Of a stretch of 64,000 bases of DNA, positions 32,448 to 43,760 are shown one piece after another. The position numbers were made by a program, and so were the translations under genes. The DNA is from Bartonella raoultii (lineage in GTDB: Bacteria > Pseudomonadota > Alphaproteobacteria > Rhizobiales > Rhizobiaceae), in assembly GCF_019659805.1 (NCBI RefSeq), contig NZ_JAIFRO010000003.1, positions 275,370-339,369 on the forward strand. The letters run 5' to 3'. The notes under the pieces were generated by a model. It was not told where the DNA came from and did no database searches. It saw only the letters and a list, made by a program, of their open reading frames with translations. Within the stretch, counting starts at the first letter, position 1; the number at the start of each line of letters is the position of its first letter.

Positions 32448-33497
32448 TTAAACGAAACCAGTATACTTTAAAAAAGCAGCAGTTATCACAACCATTGCCA
32501 ATGAAAGCGGAAGAAAAACCTTCCAACCAAGCCGCATAAGCTGATCATAACGATAACGCGGAACAAATGCTTTGACTATAGCAAACCAAAAAAATACAAA
32601 GCAAACTTTTAAAATAAACCAAATGATACCAGGAATCCAATTTAGCCACCAAACATCTAAAGGCGGTAACCAACCACCTAAAAATAAAATAGTTGTTAAT
32701 GCACACATTAAAACAATAGCAACATATTCACCAAGAAAAAAGAGCATATAAGGTGTTGAAGAGTACTCTACCATATGACCAGCAACAAGTTCAGATTCCG
32801 CCTCTACCAAATCAAAGGGAGGACGATTTGTCTCGGCAAGCGCAGAAATAAAAAAGATAATAAACATTGGAAAAAGAACGAGCCAATTCCAATCAAGAAA
32901 ACTATTAAAAGGAAGGCCAAGACTCGTACCAAGCCCATGACTTTGTTGATGAACAATTGTTGTAAGATCCAATGAGCCACTTATTAAAATAACGGTTACA
33001 AGTACAAATCCAATAGAAACCTCATATGAAACCATCTGTGCTGCTGAGCGAAGAGCACCTAAGAAAGGATATTTTGAATTTGATGCCCAACCACCCATAA
33101 TAACGCCATAAACTTCAAGAGATGAAATGGCTAAGATATAAAGCAAACCAACATTAATTTTTGCAACTTCCCAACCTTCATTAACTGGAATAACAGCCCA
33201 AGTTGATAAAGCAAGTGTAGCAGAAACAAAAGGTGCTAAAAGAAAAACTCCCTTATTTGCACTAGCAGGAATAATAGGCTCTTTCACAACAAATTTAATT
33301 AAATCTGCAAAAGACTGTAATAATCCCCACGGACCAACAACATTTGGACCACGTCGTAATTGCACTGCTGCCCAAATCTTTCGATCTGCGTAAAGAAGAT
33401 AAGCAATTAAAACCAAGAGAACAACCAAAAGGAGAAGCGTTTTTCCAACTATAATAAGCAATGGCAACAGCCAGATCATAAAGAAATCATACATCAT
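32448..33497 (-). CDS. nuoH: NADH-quinone oxidoreductase subunit H
   Basis: Membrane subunit that forms the quinone chamber where the peripheral arm docks (ND1 homologue); 349 residues with eight or nine helices. Conserved loops are [18 protein letters not shown] and [19 protein letters not shown], which lines the quinone path. ATGs occur at 33497 and 33494. Confidence 0.97.
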   Translation of the reverse strand: MMYDFFMIWLLPLLIIVGKTLLLLVVLLVLIAYLLYADRKIWAAVQLRRGPNVVGPWGLLQSFADLIKFVVKEPIIPASANKGVFLLAPFVSATLALSTWAVIPVNEGWEVAKINVGLLYILAISSLEVYGVIMGGWASNSKYPFLGALRSAAQMVSYEVSIGFVLVTVILISGSLDLTTIVHQQSHGLGTSLGLPFNSFLDWNWLVLFPMFIIFFISALAETNRPPFDLVEAESELVAGHMVEYSSTPYMLFFLGEYVAIVLMCALTTILFLGGWLPPLDVWWLNWIPGIIWFILKVCFVFFWFAIVKAFVPRYRYDQLMRLGWKVFLPLSLAMVVITAAFLKYTGFV

Positions 33498-33513
33498 TAT
33501 TCCTTTTTTGCCC

Positions 33514-35583
33514 TTACTTTACAGCTTGTCTAGCACGATTTTTTGCTAGAGATGAACATTCAGCCATAACAGCAGAAGAACGTGCTATCGGATTTGTTAA
33601 ATAAAAATCTTTAATCATAGAAGTAAAAGCTTGAGTCTCCAAAACAGTTACTTGTGCACCAAGTGCTTTAAGATCACTTATACTAGAAGGTGCTATATCA
33701 TCAATGGCATAAAGATGTGGATAATCTTTAAAGAGTTGTTCTCTTAACTGGATAAGCGAATCAAAAGGAAGCTTTTGTCCTAAAACATCAGATAAAGCAC
33801 GCAAAATAGCCCAATCTTCTTTTGCTTCACCAGGGGCAAAACCAGCCCGATTTGTCATTTGAACACGTCCTTCTGTATTTACATAAATTCCTGATTTTTC
33901 TGTATAAGCCGATGCTGGTAAAATAACATCAGCAGCATGAGCACCATTATCACCATGGCTACCAATATAAATTGTAAAAGCTTTTGTATTGGCTAGGTCT
34001 ATTTCATCAGCACCAAGTAAAAATAAAACTTCACAGGTTTTAAGAATATTTTCAACCCCAATCTTAGAAATAAAACCAATATCCAATCCTCCAACTGTTG
34101 AGGCTGCATTATGAAGAACAGCAAACCCATTCCACTCTTCACTAAGAGCGCCAATATTATCAGATAATTTAGCAAGATTTTTTAAAACAGATAAACCTTC
34201 TTTACCTGAAAGAGCACCTTCTCCAATAAGAACAAGGGGCCTCTTTGCTTCTTTTAATACATTAAAAAAACTATCCTTTCCATGTATAAGCGCACTTAAT
34301 GCATTAGTACCATCTCCAAGATAAGAATAAGGATAACGCAAATCGACCTTTTCTCCAATTAATGCAATAGGAAACTGCCCCATTCGTTGGCGCTTTAAAA
34401 TGCGTGCATTTAAAACTGCTGCTTCATAGCGTGGATTAGATCCTACGATAAGCAATGCGTCAGCCTGTTCAATACCAGCAATCGTTGGATTAAAAATATA
34501 ACTCGAACGGCCAAACTCAGAAGATAAAGCCCCTCCTCTTTGACGACAATCAAAAAACTTTGATCCTAATGAAGTTAATAAGATTTTAAGTGCATACATT
34601 TCCTCTACAGATGCAAGATCCCCCGCTATTGCTCCAATTTTTTCTGGTGACGTTTTAGAAACCATCATTTTAATTTTTGCAAAAGCCTCTGTCCAACTTG
34701 TAGGCTGCAGCTTTCCATCTTTACGAACATATGGTCTATCAAGCCGCTGCGTACGTAACCCATCCCAAATAAAACGTGTCTTATCAGAAATCCATTCTTC
34801 ATTTACATCTTCATTTGTCCGTGGCATAATACGCATTACTTCACGACCACGGCTATCAATGCGAATTGCACTACCAAGTGCATCCATGACATCAATTGAT
34901 TCTGTCTTAACCAATTCCCATGGACGTGCATGAAACGCGTAAGGCTTTGAAGTTAAAGCGCCCACAGGACACAAATCAATAACATTTCCCTGCAACTCAG
35001 ATGTCATCGCTTTTTCAAGATATGTTGTAATTTCAGCATCTTCACCACGACCAATTAAACCAAGCTCGGAAATACCTGCTACTTCTGTAGTAAAACGAAC
35101 ACAGCGTGTACAATGAATACACCGCGTCATTATTGTTTTCACAAGTGGTCCAATATATTTATCTTCTACAGCACGTTTATTCTCTGTATAACGAGAACAA
35201 TCTCGTCCATAAAGCATTGCTTGATCTTGAAGATCACATTCCCCCCCTTGATCACACACGGGACAATCCAAAGGATGATTAATGAGAAGAAACTCCATTA
35301 CACCTTCCCGTGCTTTTTTAACCATCTCCGTATTAGTAAAAATTTCAGGCGCTTCACCATTAGGTCCTAATCGTAAATCACGAACTCCCATAGCACAAGA
35401 AGCTTGAGGTTTTGGAGGACCACCCTTAACCTCAACCAAACACATACGACAATTTCCAGCAACGGATAAAGATTCATGAAAACAAAAACGCGGCACTTCA
35501 GCACCCGCTGCTTCAGCCGCCTGAAGCAACGTATAGTAATCAGGTACCTCAATCTCTTTACCGTCAACTTTGATATTTATCAT
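33514..35583 (-). CDS. nuoG: NADH-quinone oxidoreductase subunit G
   Basis: Peripheral-arm subunit of complex I related to molybdopterin oxidoreductases. The N-terminal ferredoxin domain carries a [2Fe-2S] site (PRFCFHE...[10 protein letters not shown]...ASCAMGV). A His-Cys3 [4Fe-4S] site follows ([18 protein letters not shown]), then a further [4Fe-4S] site ([11 protein letters not shown]...LCPVGAL). The rest is the degenerate molybdopterin domain. The frame begins with GTG (35586) directly before ATG (35583); the ATG is preferred, giving 689 residues. Confidence 0.97.
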   Translation of the reverse strand: MINIKVDGKEIEVPDYYTLLQAAEAAGAEVPRFCFHESLSVAGNCRMCLVEVKGGPPKPQASCAMGVRDLRLGPNGEAPEIFTNTEMVKKAREGVMEFLLINHPLDCPVCDQGGECDLQDQAMLYGRDCSRYTENKRAVEDKYIGPLVKTIMTRCIHCTRCVRFTTEVAGISELGLIGRGEDAEITTYLEKAMTSELQGNVIDLCPVGALTSKPYAFHARPWELVKTESIDVMDALGSAIRIDSRGREVMRIMPRTNEDVNEEWISDKTRFIWDGLRTQRLDRPYVRKDGKLQPTSWTEAFAKIKMMVSKTSPEKIGAIAGDLASVEEMYALKILLTSLGSKFFDCRQRGGALSSEFGRSSYIFNPTIAGIEQADALLIVGSNPRYEAAVLNARILKRQRMGQFPIALIGEKVDLRYPYSYLGDGTNALSALIHGKDSFFNVLKEAKRPLVLIGEGALSGKEGLSVLKNLAKLSDNIGALSEEWNGFAVLHNAASTVGGLDIGFISKIGVENILKTCEVLFLLGADEIDLANTKAFTIYIGSHGDNGAHAADVILPASAYTEKSGIYVNTEGRVQMTNRAGFAPGEAKEDWAILRALSDVLGQKLPFDSLIQLREQLFKDYPHLYAIDDIAPSSISDLKALGAQVTVLETQAFTSMIKDFYLTNPIARSSAVMAECSSLAKNRARQAVK

Positions 35584-35647
35584 CACTCATCCAGCCCGCA
35601 GATAACCCACCTAAATTTGTATTTTGTTGCTCTTAAAACAAAACGCT

Positions 35648-36955
35648 CTACCCTACCGCTTCCAAAGCAATATTTCTACTTTGTACTACATTTCGCGTAT
35701 ATTCATCAATTCTACGTTCAATTTCTGGTCGAAAATTACGTATCAATCCCTGTATAGGCCATGCCGCAGCATCACCAAGTGCACAAATAGTGTGTCCCTC
35801 AACCTGTTTAGAAACTTCAAATAACAGATCAATTTCACGTTTTTGTGCTTTTCCTTCAACCATACGTCCTAAAAGACGCATCATCCACCCCGTACCTTCA
35901 CGACAAGGTGTACATTGACCACAACTTTCATGCTTAAAAAAAGCTGCTATACGCCAAATTGCCTTGATAATATCAGTCGATTTATCCATTACAATCACAC
36001 CACCTGTGCCAAAAGAGGATCCGATATCCCGAATTCCATCAAAATCCATAATTGCATCAACCATATCTTCACCACGAACGACTGGACAAGAAGCTCCACC
36101 TGGAATAACTGCTAAAAGATTATTCCATCCGCCACGAATACCACCGGCATGTTTTTCAATTAACTCACGAAAAGAAATCCCAAGTGCTTCTTCAAATGTA
36201 CAAGGTGCATTTACATGTCCTGAAACCATAAATAATTTTGTTCCGACATTATTCGCACGCCCGATTGATGAAAACCATGAAGCTCCTCGACGCAAAATCG
36301 TTGGAACAACCGCTATAGATTCCACATTATTTACTGTTGTTGGACAGCCATAAACACCCATATTGGCAGGAAATGGCGGTTTAAGACGAGGTTGTCCTTT
36401 TTTTCCTTCAAGACTTTCGAGAAGCGCTGTTTCTTCACCACAAATATAAGCACCGGCACCATGGTGAATAATAATATCACAAGCGTGCCCATATTTTGTT
36501 TTTTTTCCAAGTAACCCTGCATCATAACATTCATCAACAGCTGCTTGAAGTGCCTCACGCTCACGAATATATTCACCGCGAATATAAATAAAAGCGACAT
36601 TTGCTCCCATAGCAAAAGTAGCAATGACACATCCTTCAATCAAAGTATGGGGATCATGGCGTAAAATATCACGATCTTTACATGTCCCAGGCTCTGATTC
36701 ATCAGCATTTACAACTAAATAATGAGGGCGACCGTCACTTTGTTTGGGCATAAAAGACCACTTCATTCCAGTAGGAAAACCAGCACCACCACGCCCACGT
36801 AAACCTGATTCCTTTACTTCATTAATGATCCAATCACGTCCTTTGTCAATAATCGCACGAATTCCTTCCCAATGTCCACGCGACATCGCAGCTTTTAATG
36901 ATTTGTCTTTTAAACCATAAATATTGGTGAAAATGCGATCTTTATCAGCCAGCAT
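35648..36955 (-). CDS. nuoF: NADH-quinone oxidoreductase subunit F
   Basis: NADH-binding subunit of complex I with FMN and one [4Fe-4S] cluster. Visible are the NADH/FMN site ([32 protein letters not shown]) and the cluster ligands ([15 protein letters not shown], with the fourth cysteine in HTICALGDA). The frame opens with GTG at 36979; the ATG at 36955 ([11 protein letters not shown]) has a G-rich ribosome site and the usual N-terminus, giving 435 residues. A 190-base gap separates it from nuoE. Confidence 0.97.
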   Translation of the reverse strand: MLADKDRIFTNIYGLKDKSLKAAMSRGHWEGIRAIIDKGRDWIINEVKESGLRGRGGAGFPTGMKWSFMPKQSDGRPHYLVVNADESEPGTCKDRDILRHDPHTLIEGCVIATFAMGANVAFIYIRGEYIREREALQAAVDECYDAGLLGKKTKYGHACDIIIHHGAGAYICGEETALLESLEGKKGQPRLKPPFPANMGVYGCPTTVNNVESIAVVPTILRRGASWFSSIGRANNVGTKLFMVSGHVNAPCTFEEALGISFRELIEKHAGGIRGGWNNLLAVIPGGASCPVVRGEDMVDAIMDFDGIRDIGSSFGTGGVIVMDKSTDIIKAIWRIAAFFKHESCGQCTPCREGTGWMMRLLGRMVEGKAQKREIDLLFEVSKQVEGHTICALGDAAAWPIQGLIRNFRPEIERRIDEYTRNVVQSRNIALEAVG

Positions 36956-37145
36956 ACCCCACCCTTTTTTTTCTTGCACGTAGCATTCTTAGCTTTTCCT
37001 CAAATGCAGTAATTTAAAACGTTTTCCCAAAAATTTCTACTATAATCAAATCTTGCAATAACGGATAAAATAATAAAACACTTTTTCAAGAAAATATTTA
37101 TTATGTTTCTATTTCATCCTTATCTTTTCCCTTCAAAAATTTCAG

Positions 37146-37775
37146 TTATTTATTTTTATCTTTTTCATCATCAACAAGTGATGTTAAACCACTGATTGGT
37201 TCTGATGACTTCCGACTATTTTGTGGACCAACCGCTATTTCAGAACCTTTTCCTGCCTTAAATGCATCAATAATTTCTTCAAGACGCTCTGCTGTAAGGT
37301 CTTCGTAGGTATCTTTAAAAATCATAACCATCGGAGCATTCACACAAGCACCGAGACACTCTACCTCTTCCCACGATAATGTTCCATCTTGATTGGTAAC
37401 AAAAGGCTCGTGATGAATTTTTTTCTGACAAACTTTAATCAGATCACCAGATCCACGTAACATACAAGGAGTCGTACCACAAACTTGAATATGAGCTTTT
37501 GTGCCAACTGGTTTGAGCTGAAACTGAGTATAAAAAGTTGCAACCTCAAGAACACGGATATAAGCCATAGAAAGAATTTGAGCGATATGTTCAATTGCAG
37601 CACGTGTTACCCAACCATCTTGCTCTTGAGCACGCATCAGCAATGGAATTACAGCGGACTGTTCACGCCCAACAGGGTACTTTTTTATAGTATTTTGCAC
37701 CCATATCTGATTTTCTTTTGTAAAAGAAAACTCTGTGGGTTGATAGATATCATCTGCAAGACGGCGTACGGACAT
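37146..37775 (-). CDS. nuoE: NADH-quinone oxidoreductase subunit E
   Basis: Thioredoxin-fold subunit with the [2Fe-2S] cluster N1a, paired with NuoF. The four ligands are in VCGTTPCMLRG and ECLGACVNAPM. 209 residues, with the lysine-rich C-terminal extension usual in alphaproteobacteria. Its ATG overlaps the nuoD stop (TAATG). Confidence 0.97.
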   Translation of the reverse strand: MSVRRLADDIYQPTEFSFTKENQIWVQNTIKKYPVGREQSAVIPLLMRAQEQDGWVTRAAIEHIAQILSMAYIRVLEVATFYTQFQLKPVGTKAHIQVCGTTPCMLRGSGDLIKVCQKKIHHEPFVTNQDGTLSWEEVECLGACVNAPMVMIFKDTYEDLTAERLEEIIDAFKAGKGSEIAVGPQNSRKSSEPISGLTSLVDDEKDKNK

Positions 37776-38965
37776 TAACGATCAACCTCCCCAAAAACAA
37801 TATCAATCGAACCCAAAATAGCTGTAGCATCCGCCAACATATGACCTCTTGTTAAAAAGTCCATAGCTTGAAGATGCGCAAAACCAGGAGCACGCAACTT
37901 AACACGATAAGGTTTATTGGTTCCATCAGAAACAAGATAGACTCCAAACTCACCCTTCGGGGCTTCTACAGCAACATATACTTCACCTGGAGGTGTATGA
38001 AAACCCTCTGTATACAGTTTAAAGTGATGAATAAGGGCTTCCATAGAACTTTTCATTTCGCTCCGCTTTGGCGGAACAATTTTACGATCCAAACTCGAAA
38101 CTGGTCCATCTTTTTCAGTACTGAGCAAACGATCCACACATTGGCGCATAATTTTTGCCGACTGACGCATTTCTTCCATACGAATCAAATAGCGATCATA
38201 ACAATCACTGTTTTTACCTACAGGGATATCAAACTCCATTTCATTATAGCACTCATAAGGTTGGCTTTTGCGCAAATCCCATGGCACTCCAGCACCGCGA
38301 ATCATAACTCCAGAGAAACCGCGGGCCCAAGCCTCATCAATACTTACCACACCGATATCTACATTACGCTGCTTAAAAATCCGATTTGGTGTGACAAGCG
38401 CATCAAGTTTTCCAAGAGCAACAAGAAATGGATCAATAAAATTACCAATATCTTCAATTAAATCTTCTGGTAAATCTTGATGAACACCACCAGGACGAAA
38501 ATAATTTGCATGAAGACGCGCACCACACGCACGTTCATAAAAAATCATCAGTCTTTCGCGTTGTTCAAATCCCCAAAGTGGTGGCGTCAAAGCACCAACA
38601 TCCATAGCTTGTGTTGTTACATTAAGCAAATGATTAAGAATACGTCCAATTTCAGAAAATAAAACACGTATTAACTGCCCTCTTTTAGGAACTTCAACAC
38701 CCAACAGCTTTTCAACAGCAAGTACGAAAGCATGCTCCTGATTCATAGGAGCAACATAATCTAAACGATCCAGATAAGGACCGGCTTGAAGATAAGTTTT
38801 TGTTTCCATCAATTTTTCGGTACCGCGATGCAATAATCCAATATGAGGATCTACACGCTCTACAACTTCACCATCTAGCTCCAAAACCATACGCAAAACC
38901 CCATGCGCTGCTGGATGCTGCGGCCCAAAATTGATATTAAAGTTCCGAACATTGACCTCAGCCAC
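37775..38965 (-). CDS. nuoD: NADH-quinone oxidoreductase subunit D
   Basis: 49-kDa-type subunit of complex I that forms the quinone site with Nuo[14 protein letters not shown] near the N-terminus carries the conserved histidine of the quinone pocket, and [11 protein letters not shown] and the C-terminal FGEVDR are also conserved. The start is GTG at 38965 (VAEVNVRN, read as Met), with AAGGGG upstream; no ATG is better placed. 396 residues. nuoC and nuoD are separate genes here, unlike the E. coli fusion. Confidence 0.97.
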   Translation of the reverse strand: MAEVNVRNFNINFGPQHPAAHGVLRMVLELDGEVVERVDPHIGLLHRGTEKLMETKTYLQAGPYLDRLDYVAPMNQEHAFVLAVEKLLGVEVPKRGQLIRVLFSEIGRILNHLLNVTTQAMDVGALTPPLWGFEQRERLMIFYERACGARLHANYFRPGGVHQDLPEDLIEDIGNFIDPFLVALGKLDALVTPNRIFKQRNVDIGVVSIDEAWARGFSGVMIRGAGVPWDLRKSQPYECYNEMEFDIPVGKNSDCYDRYLIRMEEMRQSAKIMRQCVDRLLSTEKDGPVSSLDRKIVPPKRSEMKSSMEALIHHFKLYTEGFHTPPGEVYVAVEAPKGEFGVYLVSDGTNKPYRVKLRAPGFAHLQAMDFLTRGHMLADATAILGSIDIVFGEVDR

Positions 38966-39085
38966 AACAAACCCCTTACTTTCAAAACTTTATATTAAAT
39001 GTTAAATAAAATACTGATCACACTCAAAAACATTTAATTATTTTAAAAGCTGACCGCCCTAATATTCATTCTACAAAATTGAACA

Positions 39086-39694
39086 TTATTTTTCGCTATC
39101 GGCTTTTTCATTATACGGCACAACATATTGCCCTCCCTCCCATGGAGAAAGAAAATCAAAGTTACGCATTTCCTGTCGTAAAACAACAGGCTCATAAATT
39201 ACTTTCTTTGCTTCATTATCATAACGACACTCAACAAACCCTGTTACAGGAAAATCTTTGCGTAACGGATGTCCTTCAAATCCATAGTCAGTCAAAATCC
39301 TCCTCAAATCCGGATGACCTGAAAATAAAATTCCATACATATCGTATGTTTCACGCTCATACCACTCTGCTCCAGAATAAATAGAACAAGCAGAAGGCAC
39401 GGGAGTGTTTTCATCCGTACGAACCTTCACACGCAAGCGCAAATTCTCGCGAGGCGATAATAATTGATAAGAAACATCAAAACGTTTACTACGAGACGGA
39501 TAATCAACGCCACTAATATCTATAATATTAACAAATTGACACTGAGAATCATCACGAAGAAACATTAAGACATCCGTAATTGCATCAAGACGCGATACGA
39601 TAGTTAATTCATCGAATGCTAAAATGCTTTCTTCAAGCTTATCCCCTAATTTATTTTTTAAATAAGTAGAAAGCTCAATCAATGCTTCATTCAT
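39086..39694 (-). CDS. nuoC: NADH-quinone oxidoreductase subunit C
   Basis: 30-kDa-type peripheral subunit of complex I. The signature [20 protein letters not shown] is present, followed by [16 protein letters not shown]. 202 residues, full length, and not fused to NuoD. The gap to nuoD is 120 bases; 17 bases separate it from nuoB. Confidence 0.97.
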   Translation of the reverse strand: MNEALIELSTYLKNKLGDKLEESILAFDELTIVSRLDAITDVLMFLRDDSQCQFVNIIDISGVDYPSRSKRFDVSYQLLSPRENLRLRVKVRTDENTPVPSACSIYSGAEWYERETYDMYGILFSGHPDLRRILTDYGFEGHPLRKDFPVTGFVECRYDNEAKKVIYEPVVLRQEMRNFDFLSPWEGGQYVVPYNEKADSEK

Positions 39695-39711
39695 CGTGAT
39701 AACAAAGCTCC

Positions 39712-40293
39712 CTATCTTTCTATTGATCCTGTACGACGGATTTTTTTCTGCAATAATAATATACCGTATAGCAGTGCTTCAGCCGTAGGAGGACACCCTG
39801 GAACATAAATATCTACAGGTACAATACGATCGCACCCACGCACAACTGAATAAGAATAATGATAATAACCACCACCGTTTGCACATGACCCCATAGAAAT
39901 CACATAACGCGGCTCTGGCATTTGATCATACACTTTTCTTAAAGCAGGAGCCATTTTGTTCGTGAGAGTACCAGCCACCACCATTACATCTGATTGACGA
40001 GGTGAAGCACGTGGAGCATATCCAAAACGCTCATTATCATAATGAGGCATTGAACATTGCATCATTTCGATAGCACAACACGCCAAACCAAAACTCATCC
40101 ACATTAAAGAGCCAGTACGTGCCCAAGTAATAAGAGCATCTGCCGAAGTAACTAAAAAACCTTTATCTGATAATTCAGCATTAATATTACGAAAAAAATT
40201 ATCATCAGAACTTACTAACGTCCCCGTACTTGGATTAATAATCCCCTTCGATTTTGGAGCAGCAAACATTGAATTTTTTGATTCTAATCCCAT
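39712..40293 (-). CDS. nuoB: NADH-quinone oxidoreductase subunit B
   Basis: Holds the terminal [4Fe-4S] cluster N2, which reduces quinone. The tandem cysteines in [12 protein letters not shown] and the other two ligands in MGSCANGGG and [12 protein letters not shown] are all present. 193 residues. The ATG lies inside the end of nuoA (10-base overlap), so translation is coupled. Confidence 0.98.
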   Translation of the reverse strand: MGLESKNSMFAAPKSKGIINPSTGTLVSSDDNFFRNINAELSDKGFLVTSADALITWARTGSLMWMSFGLACCAIEMMQCSMPHYDNERFGYAPRASPRQSDVMVVAGTLTNKMAPALRKVYDQMPEPRYVISMGSCANGGGYYHYSYSVVRGCDRIVPVDIYVPGCPPTAEALLYGILLLQKKIRRTGSIER

Positions 40294-40649
40294 TCAAGAG
40301 CTCCCTTTTTCCATTCATATATAAATCCTATAGTCAAAAGTGCTAAAAACACAATCATTGACCAAAAACCGAACATACCTATTGAGCCAAATGAAACAGC
40401 CCAAGGAAACAGAAAAGCAACTTCAAGATCAAAAATAATAAATAAAATCGACACCAAGTAAAAGCGAATATCAAACTTCATGCGTGCATCATTAAATGAA
40501 TTAAACCCACATTCATACGCTGATAATTTTTCAGGATCTGGAGAACGATAAGCCACAATGTAAGGCATAATTAAAAGGACCCCAGCAATAATTGCCGAAA
40601 CGATGATAAAAATTAAGATTGGCAAATAAGAGCTCAATAAATGAGTCAT
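40284..40649 (-). CDS. nuoA: NADH-quinone oxidoreductase subunit A
   Basis: First gene of the complex I operon; membrane subunit ND3 homologue, 121 residues with three helices. The conserved loop [20 protein letters not shown] is present, and it includes the cysteine exposed in the deactive state of mitochondrial complex I. It starts a run of 14 same-strand nuo genes. Confidence 0.97.
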   Translation of the reverse strand: MTHLLSSYLPILIFIIVSAIIAGVLLIMPYIVAYRSPDPEKLSAYECGFNSFNDARMKFDIRFYLVSILFIIFDLEVAFLFPWAVSFGSIGMFGFWSMIVFLALLTIGFIYEWKKGALEWD

Positions 40650-40961
40650 AATCCTCTTCCATTTTAATGAATGCCTGAATTAACACAACACTTCAATACT
40701 GTCAGATCAAACAAACAAATTATAAACTGCTCTATTCATTCCGCACACACTGTTTCCAGCACATATTTGAGCAATACTTTTCTTTTCATATAGGTAACGC
40801 AGAGCAAAGAAAGACGCAAGCCCTATTCTTATAAACTGCCTAAATAAGGAAAAAACACAAAATAAAAAATATCCTAACGCTCAAATATCAAATAACTATA
40901 CGTTTTATAAACTAAAACGCTTACAATAAAAAAATGAAAATTAAATGGAAAAATTATGAAA
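40650..40961 (-). promoter_or_regulatory. Upstream region of the nuo operon
   Basis: This 312-base gap lies between nuoA and tRNA-Asp and should hold the operon promoter. A perfect TATAAT lies on the minus strand at 40719-40724, about 70 bases before the nuoA start. The -35 position does not resemble TTGACA, so the promoter call is weak. No gene is seen here. Confidence 0.35.
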
Positions 40962-41038
40962 TGGCGCGAGTGACGGGGCTCGAACCCGCGACCTCCGGCG
41001 TGACAGGCCAGCACTCTAACCAACTGAGCTACACCCGC
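40962..41038 (-). tRNA. tRNA-Asp (GTC)
   Basis: A 77-base cloverleaf on the minus strand with the anticodon loop CTGTCAC, a TTCGAGCC T-loop and an encoded CCA end. The acceptor stem GCGGGTG pairs with CACTCGC including one G-U. The D-arm reads TAGCTCAGTTGG. Confidence 0.97.
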
Positions 41039-41210
41039 GCAATTCTGAACCAATTTAATATTGGTACAAGCGGTCGTGTAAGGGTTTCATTCCTTTATGT
41101 CAAGAAGGTATATGCATTTTTTAAAAAAAATTATTAGACATCATCTTTAGTCTTGCGTTTGTAAAATTTTTTCCTTAAATGAGTCCCATCTGATTGTTGA
41201 TTATTGCATA

Positions 41211-41286
41211 GGGCGATTAGCTCAGCTGGTAGAGCGCCTCGTTTACACCGAGGATGTCGGGAGTTCGAGTCTCTCATCGCCCACCA
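41211..41286 (+). tRNA. tRNA-Val (TAC)
   Basis: A 76-base cloverleaf with acceptor GGGCGAT/ATCGCCC, anticodon loop TTTACAC, T-loop TTCGAGT and an encoded CCA end. It marks the left boundary of the accessory island. I found no second copy of its 3' end that would show an attachment site. Confidence 0.97.
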
Positions 41287-41387
41287 TTGTCTTTTATATC
41301 GAAGTATAAGCCTTTGATTTTTCATATATTTTAAATCATGAGAGATTGTAGAATAACAGCGAGGGAATAGGATTTTACAACATGCCT

Positions 41388-41756
41388 CTATAGGGCGCCT
41401 CTTTTTTCGTCGAATTTCTCTAACAATTTTTTAGATTCTGCCAAGTCTTGTGATGAAAAACTCTCTAAACTTCTAACAAACATACCAATAACTTCACGTC
41501 TAAATGAATCAGAAGATTTAATGGTAAAACTCTTACGACAAGCATCAGCCTCTCTTCTTAAGACACAAGCTCTCTCTTGATCCAAGCTATAAAGCTCTAT
41601 GATCTTCTCTTCCATTCCAATAGGTACTGATTTTTTGCCAATTTCTACAGAAGATAAAAACGCTACAGATACACCTAATTTTTTAGCCATATCTAAAAGG
41701 CGTTCTGAGTAATCAATACGAAGTTTTCGTAAGGTTTTACCAAATGGTGTAACCAT
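41388..41756 (-). CDS. XRE-family helix-turn-helix regulator
   Basis: A 122-residue DNA-binding protein. The N-terminal half (FGKTLRKLRIDYSERLLDMAKKLGVSVAFLSSVEIGKK, about residues 5-45) is a Cro/CI-type helix-turn-helix; the second half is a charged helical tail with no family I recognise. Short phage-type regulators of this shape are common in Bartonella accessory islands. The targets are unknown. It lies 65 bases after a broken methylase gene on the same strand. Confidence 0.8.
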   Translation of the reverse strand: MVTPFGKTLRKLRIDYSERLLDMAKKLGVSVAFLSSVEIGKKSVPIGMEEKIIELYSLDQERACVLRREADACRKSFTIKSSDSFRREVIGMFVRSLESFSSQDLAESKKLLEKFDEKRGAL

Positions 41757-41821
41757 CTAAAAAGTCCTGTTAAAATAAAGAAATATCCTTCTGATTCTAA
41801 CAAATCTTTTCGTAACTTTCT

Positions 41822-42250
41822 TCAATTATTGCGAATCACAACTTCTTTTCGAGGAATTTTCTTAGCCTTACCAGATGTCCAGAGAGTCTCAACTTCTAAA
41901 AAGTCAAAATCTTTAAAAATCTCTCGTACCGCATCACAATCATTCAGACTCAAGACAAACTTACCTTGAATATTTTTGAGAAGCTTTGCCATGCTCACAA
42001 AAGCATTCTCGTCAAAATTTCCTGAGCTATAACATTTCTTCTTCATAAAGTAAGGCGGATCTAGATAAAACAAACTGTCTGGAGCATCAAAAAGTTGAAC
42101 AACACGCTCCCATGAATAATTTAAGATTGTTGTATCAAGCAATTTTTGCCTCACACGTCGCATTCTTGCTAAAAGCTTATCGGGGTTAAAGCTTATTGTC
42201 TTTTTTCTTGCAAAGCTAAAAGAGACGCACTCCTTTTCCCAAACGTCACA
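41822..42250 (-). pseudogene. Adenine-specific DNA methyltransferase (D12 class), 5'-truncated
   Basis: The C-terminal part of a Dam-like N6-adenine methylase. The frame is open from 42250 (reading VWEKECVSFSFARKK) to the stop at 41822 and contains the catalytic motif IV as FYLDPPYF, followed by SLNDCDAVREIF. The first ATG in frame is at 42163 and would give only 113 residues. The N-terminal part with the S-adenosylmethionine-binding motif (the FxGxG region) and target recognition is missing, and an in-frame TAA closes the frame just upstream. It should be inactive. Probably a phage-derived gene that lost its 5' half. Confidence 0.8.
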
Positions 42251-42394
42251 TTATCATAAAAAACACAATAAAGTCAATATGTTGTATATAACTATTTTAT
42301 ATGAATCCACACTTTTATACGTGTTTAAATTGACCATTTTTTATAAAAGATTGCCATGTATGAATAGAGCATAAAAAGCAAATCATAAAGAGAT

Positions 42395-42718
42395 TTAAGA
42401 AGCAAAAACAACTTCAAATTGTCCTTCAAGCGTTTTAACTTTTTCTGAACTTACAACAATCTTGATATCATTGCCCAATTTTGCCAAACACTCCAGCATT
42501 TTCATTTCACTAATCCCTCGAAATTCTCCACTTAAAAGTTTAGATAATTTGGGTTGAGTCATTTTTAAAAGTTGACTAGCTTGCTTTTGTGTTAAGTTTT
42601 TTTCCTTCAGAATTTGACTAATCTTATGTGCAAGTTGCGCTTTGATAAGCATATCTCTAGAATCTGAAAAACCAAGATCCGTATAAATATTGGAACTCCC
42701 GTGAAAAACATTGATCAT
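42395..42718 (-). CDS. HigA-like antitoxin, helix-turn-helix
   Basis: A 107-residue XRE-family protein with helix-turn-helix at about residues 34-62 (KNLTQKQASQLLKMTQPKLSKL). It follows the toxin gene by one base, the toxin-first order of higBA-type loci. It should neutralise the toxin and, with it, repress the operon through the palindrome upstream. The family assignment is clear; the pairing is inferred from order and spacing. Confidence 0.87.
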   Translation of the reverse strand: MINVFHGSSNIYTDLGFSDSRDMLIKAQLAHKISQILKEKNLTQKQASQLLKMTQPKLSKLLSGEFRGISEMKMLECLAKLGNDIKIVVSSEKVKTLEGQFEVVFAS

Positions 42719-42719
42719 T

Positions 42720-43070
42720 TTAATCTCCTTCTAATTGTTCTGCTAATTTGAGACGTTCTTTAATCAGATTTATGTCTGGTTTTGGTGTTGCAATACCATG
42801 GGTCGATTTTTTCTGAAAACAATGCAACACATAAAGAGATTTTTTATATTTTACCGTATAAACGGCGCAATAAGTTCCTTGAATATCACGTTCAATAATT
42901 TCTAGAACATTGGCAGATCCAACCTCCTTGAGAACCTTAACATTTTCTCCTTTATCTCCTATCTGAGCAAGATAAAGAGCATAACCAATCCTTTGTTGAA
43001 TAAGATCAGGAAGACTTTTTATATCTTTGAGTGAAGATCCAAGCCATATAATATGTTTTATTTTACTCAT
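42720..43070 (-). CDS. HigB-like toxin (RelE/ParE superfamily, phage Gp49-like)
   Basis: A 116-residue protein of the phage-derived Gp49/HigB family, ribosome-dependent mRNA interferases. Characteristic segments are IWLGSSLKDIKSLPD near the N-terminus, GTYCAVYTVKYKKSLYVLHCFQKKS in the central strands, and a C-terminal helix IKERLKLAEQLE. It is the first gene of a two-gene toxin-antitoxin operon. Activity cannot be judged from sequence, but the frame is intact. Confidence 0.87.
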   Translation of the reverse strand: MSKIKHIIWLGSSLKDIKSLPDLIQQRIGYALYLAQIGDKGENVKVLKEVGSANVLEIIERDIQGTYCAVYTVKYKKSLYVLHCFQKKSTHGIATPKPDINLIKERLKLAEQLEGD

Positions 43071-43077
43071 GATTATT

Positions 43078-43099
43078 ATTATACCTATATAGGTATAAT
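43078..43099. promoter_or_regulatory. Perfect 22-bp palindrome, likely HigBA operator
   Basis: A perfect palindrome with half-site ATTATACCTAT centred about 18 bases before the toxin ATG. Its right half on the minus strand contains TATAAT, with TTGAAA about 15 bases further upstream, so it overlaps a plausible promoter. This is where an autorepressing HigA would bind. Confidence 0.75.
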
Positions 43100-43760
43100 T
43101 TCAAGTGCTTATTTTAATAAGACTAAGTTAGAAATGCTTAATTCTAAAGATAACGAACTCAAATTTGAGCTGGTTAATTTGCAAAGAAATTAGATTTTAA
43201 AGAAAAGTAAAAATATGCTTATGAGAACGTCTTTAAGTGAACGTTTAAATGTTTGAAACATAACATGAGATCTTTATAAGAAACGTTTAAAACTTCTTTT
43301 TATAAAAGTTATAACTCAGTTATCATTTGTTTTTAAAAACGTTTCATTTACGAAAAAACAAGATTTAGATTTCACAACAGAGAAATCTTAAAAACCTTCA
43401 TTTTATAAAAGCGGTTGTTTATTTGTCTTATGAAAAGCTGCTATTTAAAAAAATAGCCCTCACAAATTTTAAAAGAACGTTTTTACAGACATTCACTTAA
43501 TACACATTTGCTTTTGATTGTATTGATAAACCTAGCAAATATTTTGATAATTGTACTTTGTTTCAAATGGATATTTTACCTAGAGAGGATTATTAATCAG
43601 TTATAGCTATAACAAGCGTTTACAGTCTCTATAATTCAAATGCTTGATATAAGGTTCTTTTGGATAAGTTTTAATAAAGAGAATGGTTAACTTGTGTAAT
43701 ATAGGTTTTGTATATAGGGTTTCTGTTATTCATATTTTTACACTCATCACTTGATTCATC
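43100..43760. other. Intergenic AT-rich region with repeated AACGTTT motifs
   Basis: No gene is recognised in these 660 bases. The palindromic word AACGTTT occurs four times (near 43240, 43282, 43341 and 43476), often within longer A/T runs. This may mark binding sites, or a decayed phage regulatory region. A terminator-like hairpin follows at 43761. Confidence 0.4.

Noticed and set aside
40934..41137. Open frame MARVTGLEPATSGVTGQ on the plus strand
   Set aside because: This is the complement of tRNA-Asp, a well known source of spurious protein annotations.
41134..41325. Open frame through tRNA-Val on the minus strand
   Set aside because: It is the antisense of the tRNA, with a short unrelated tail.
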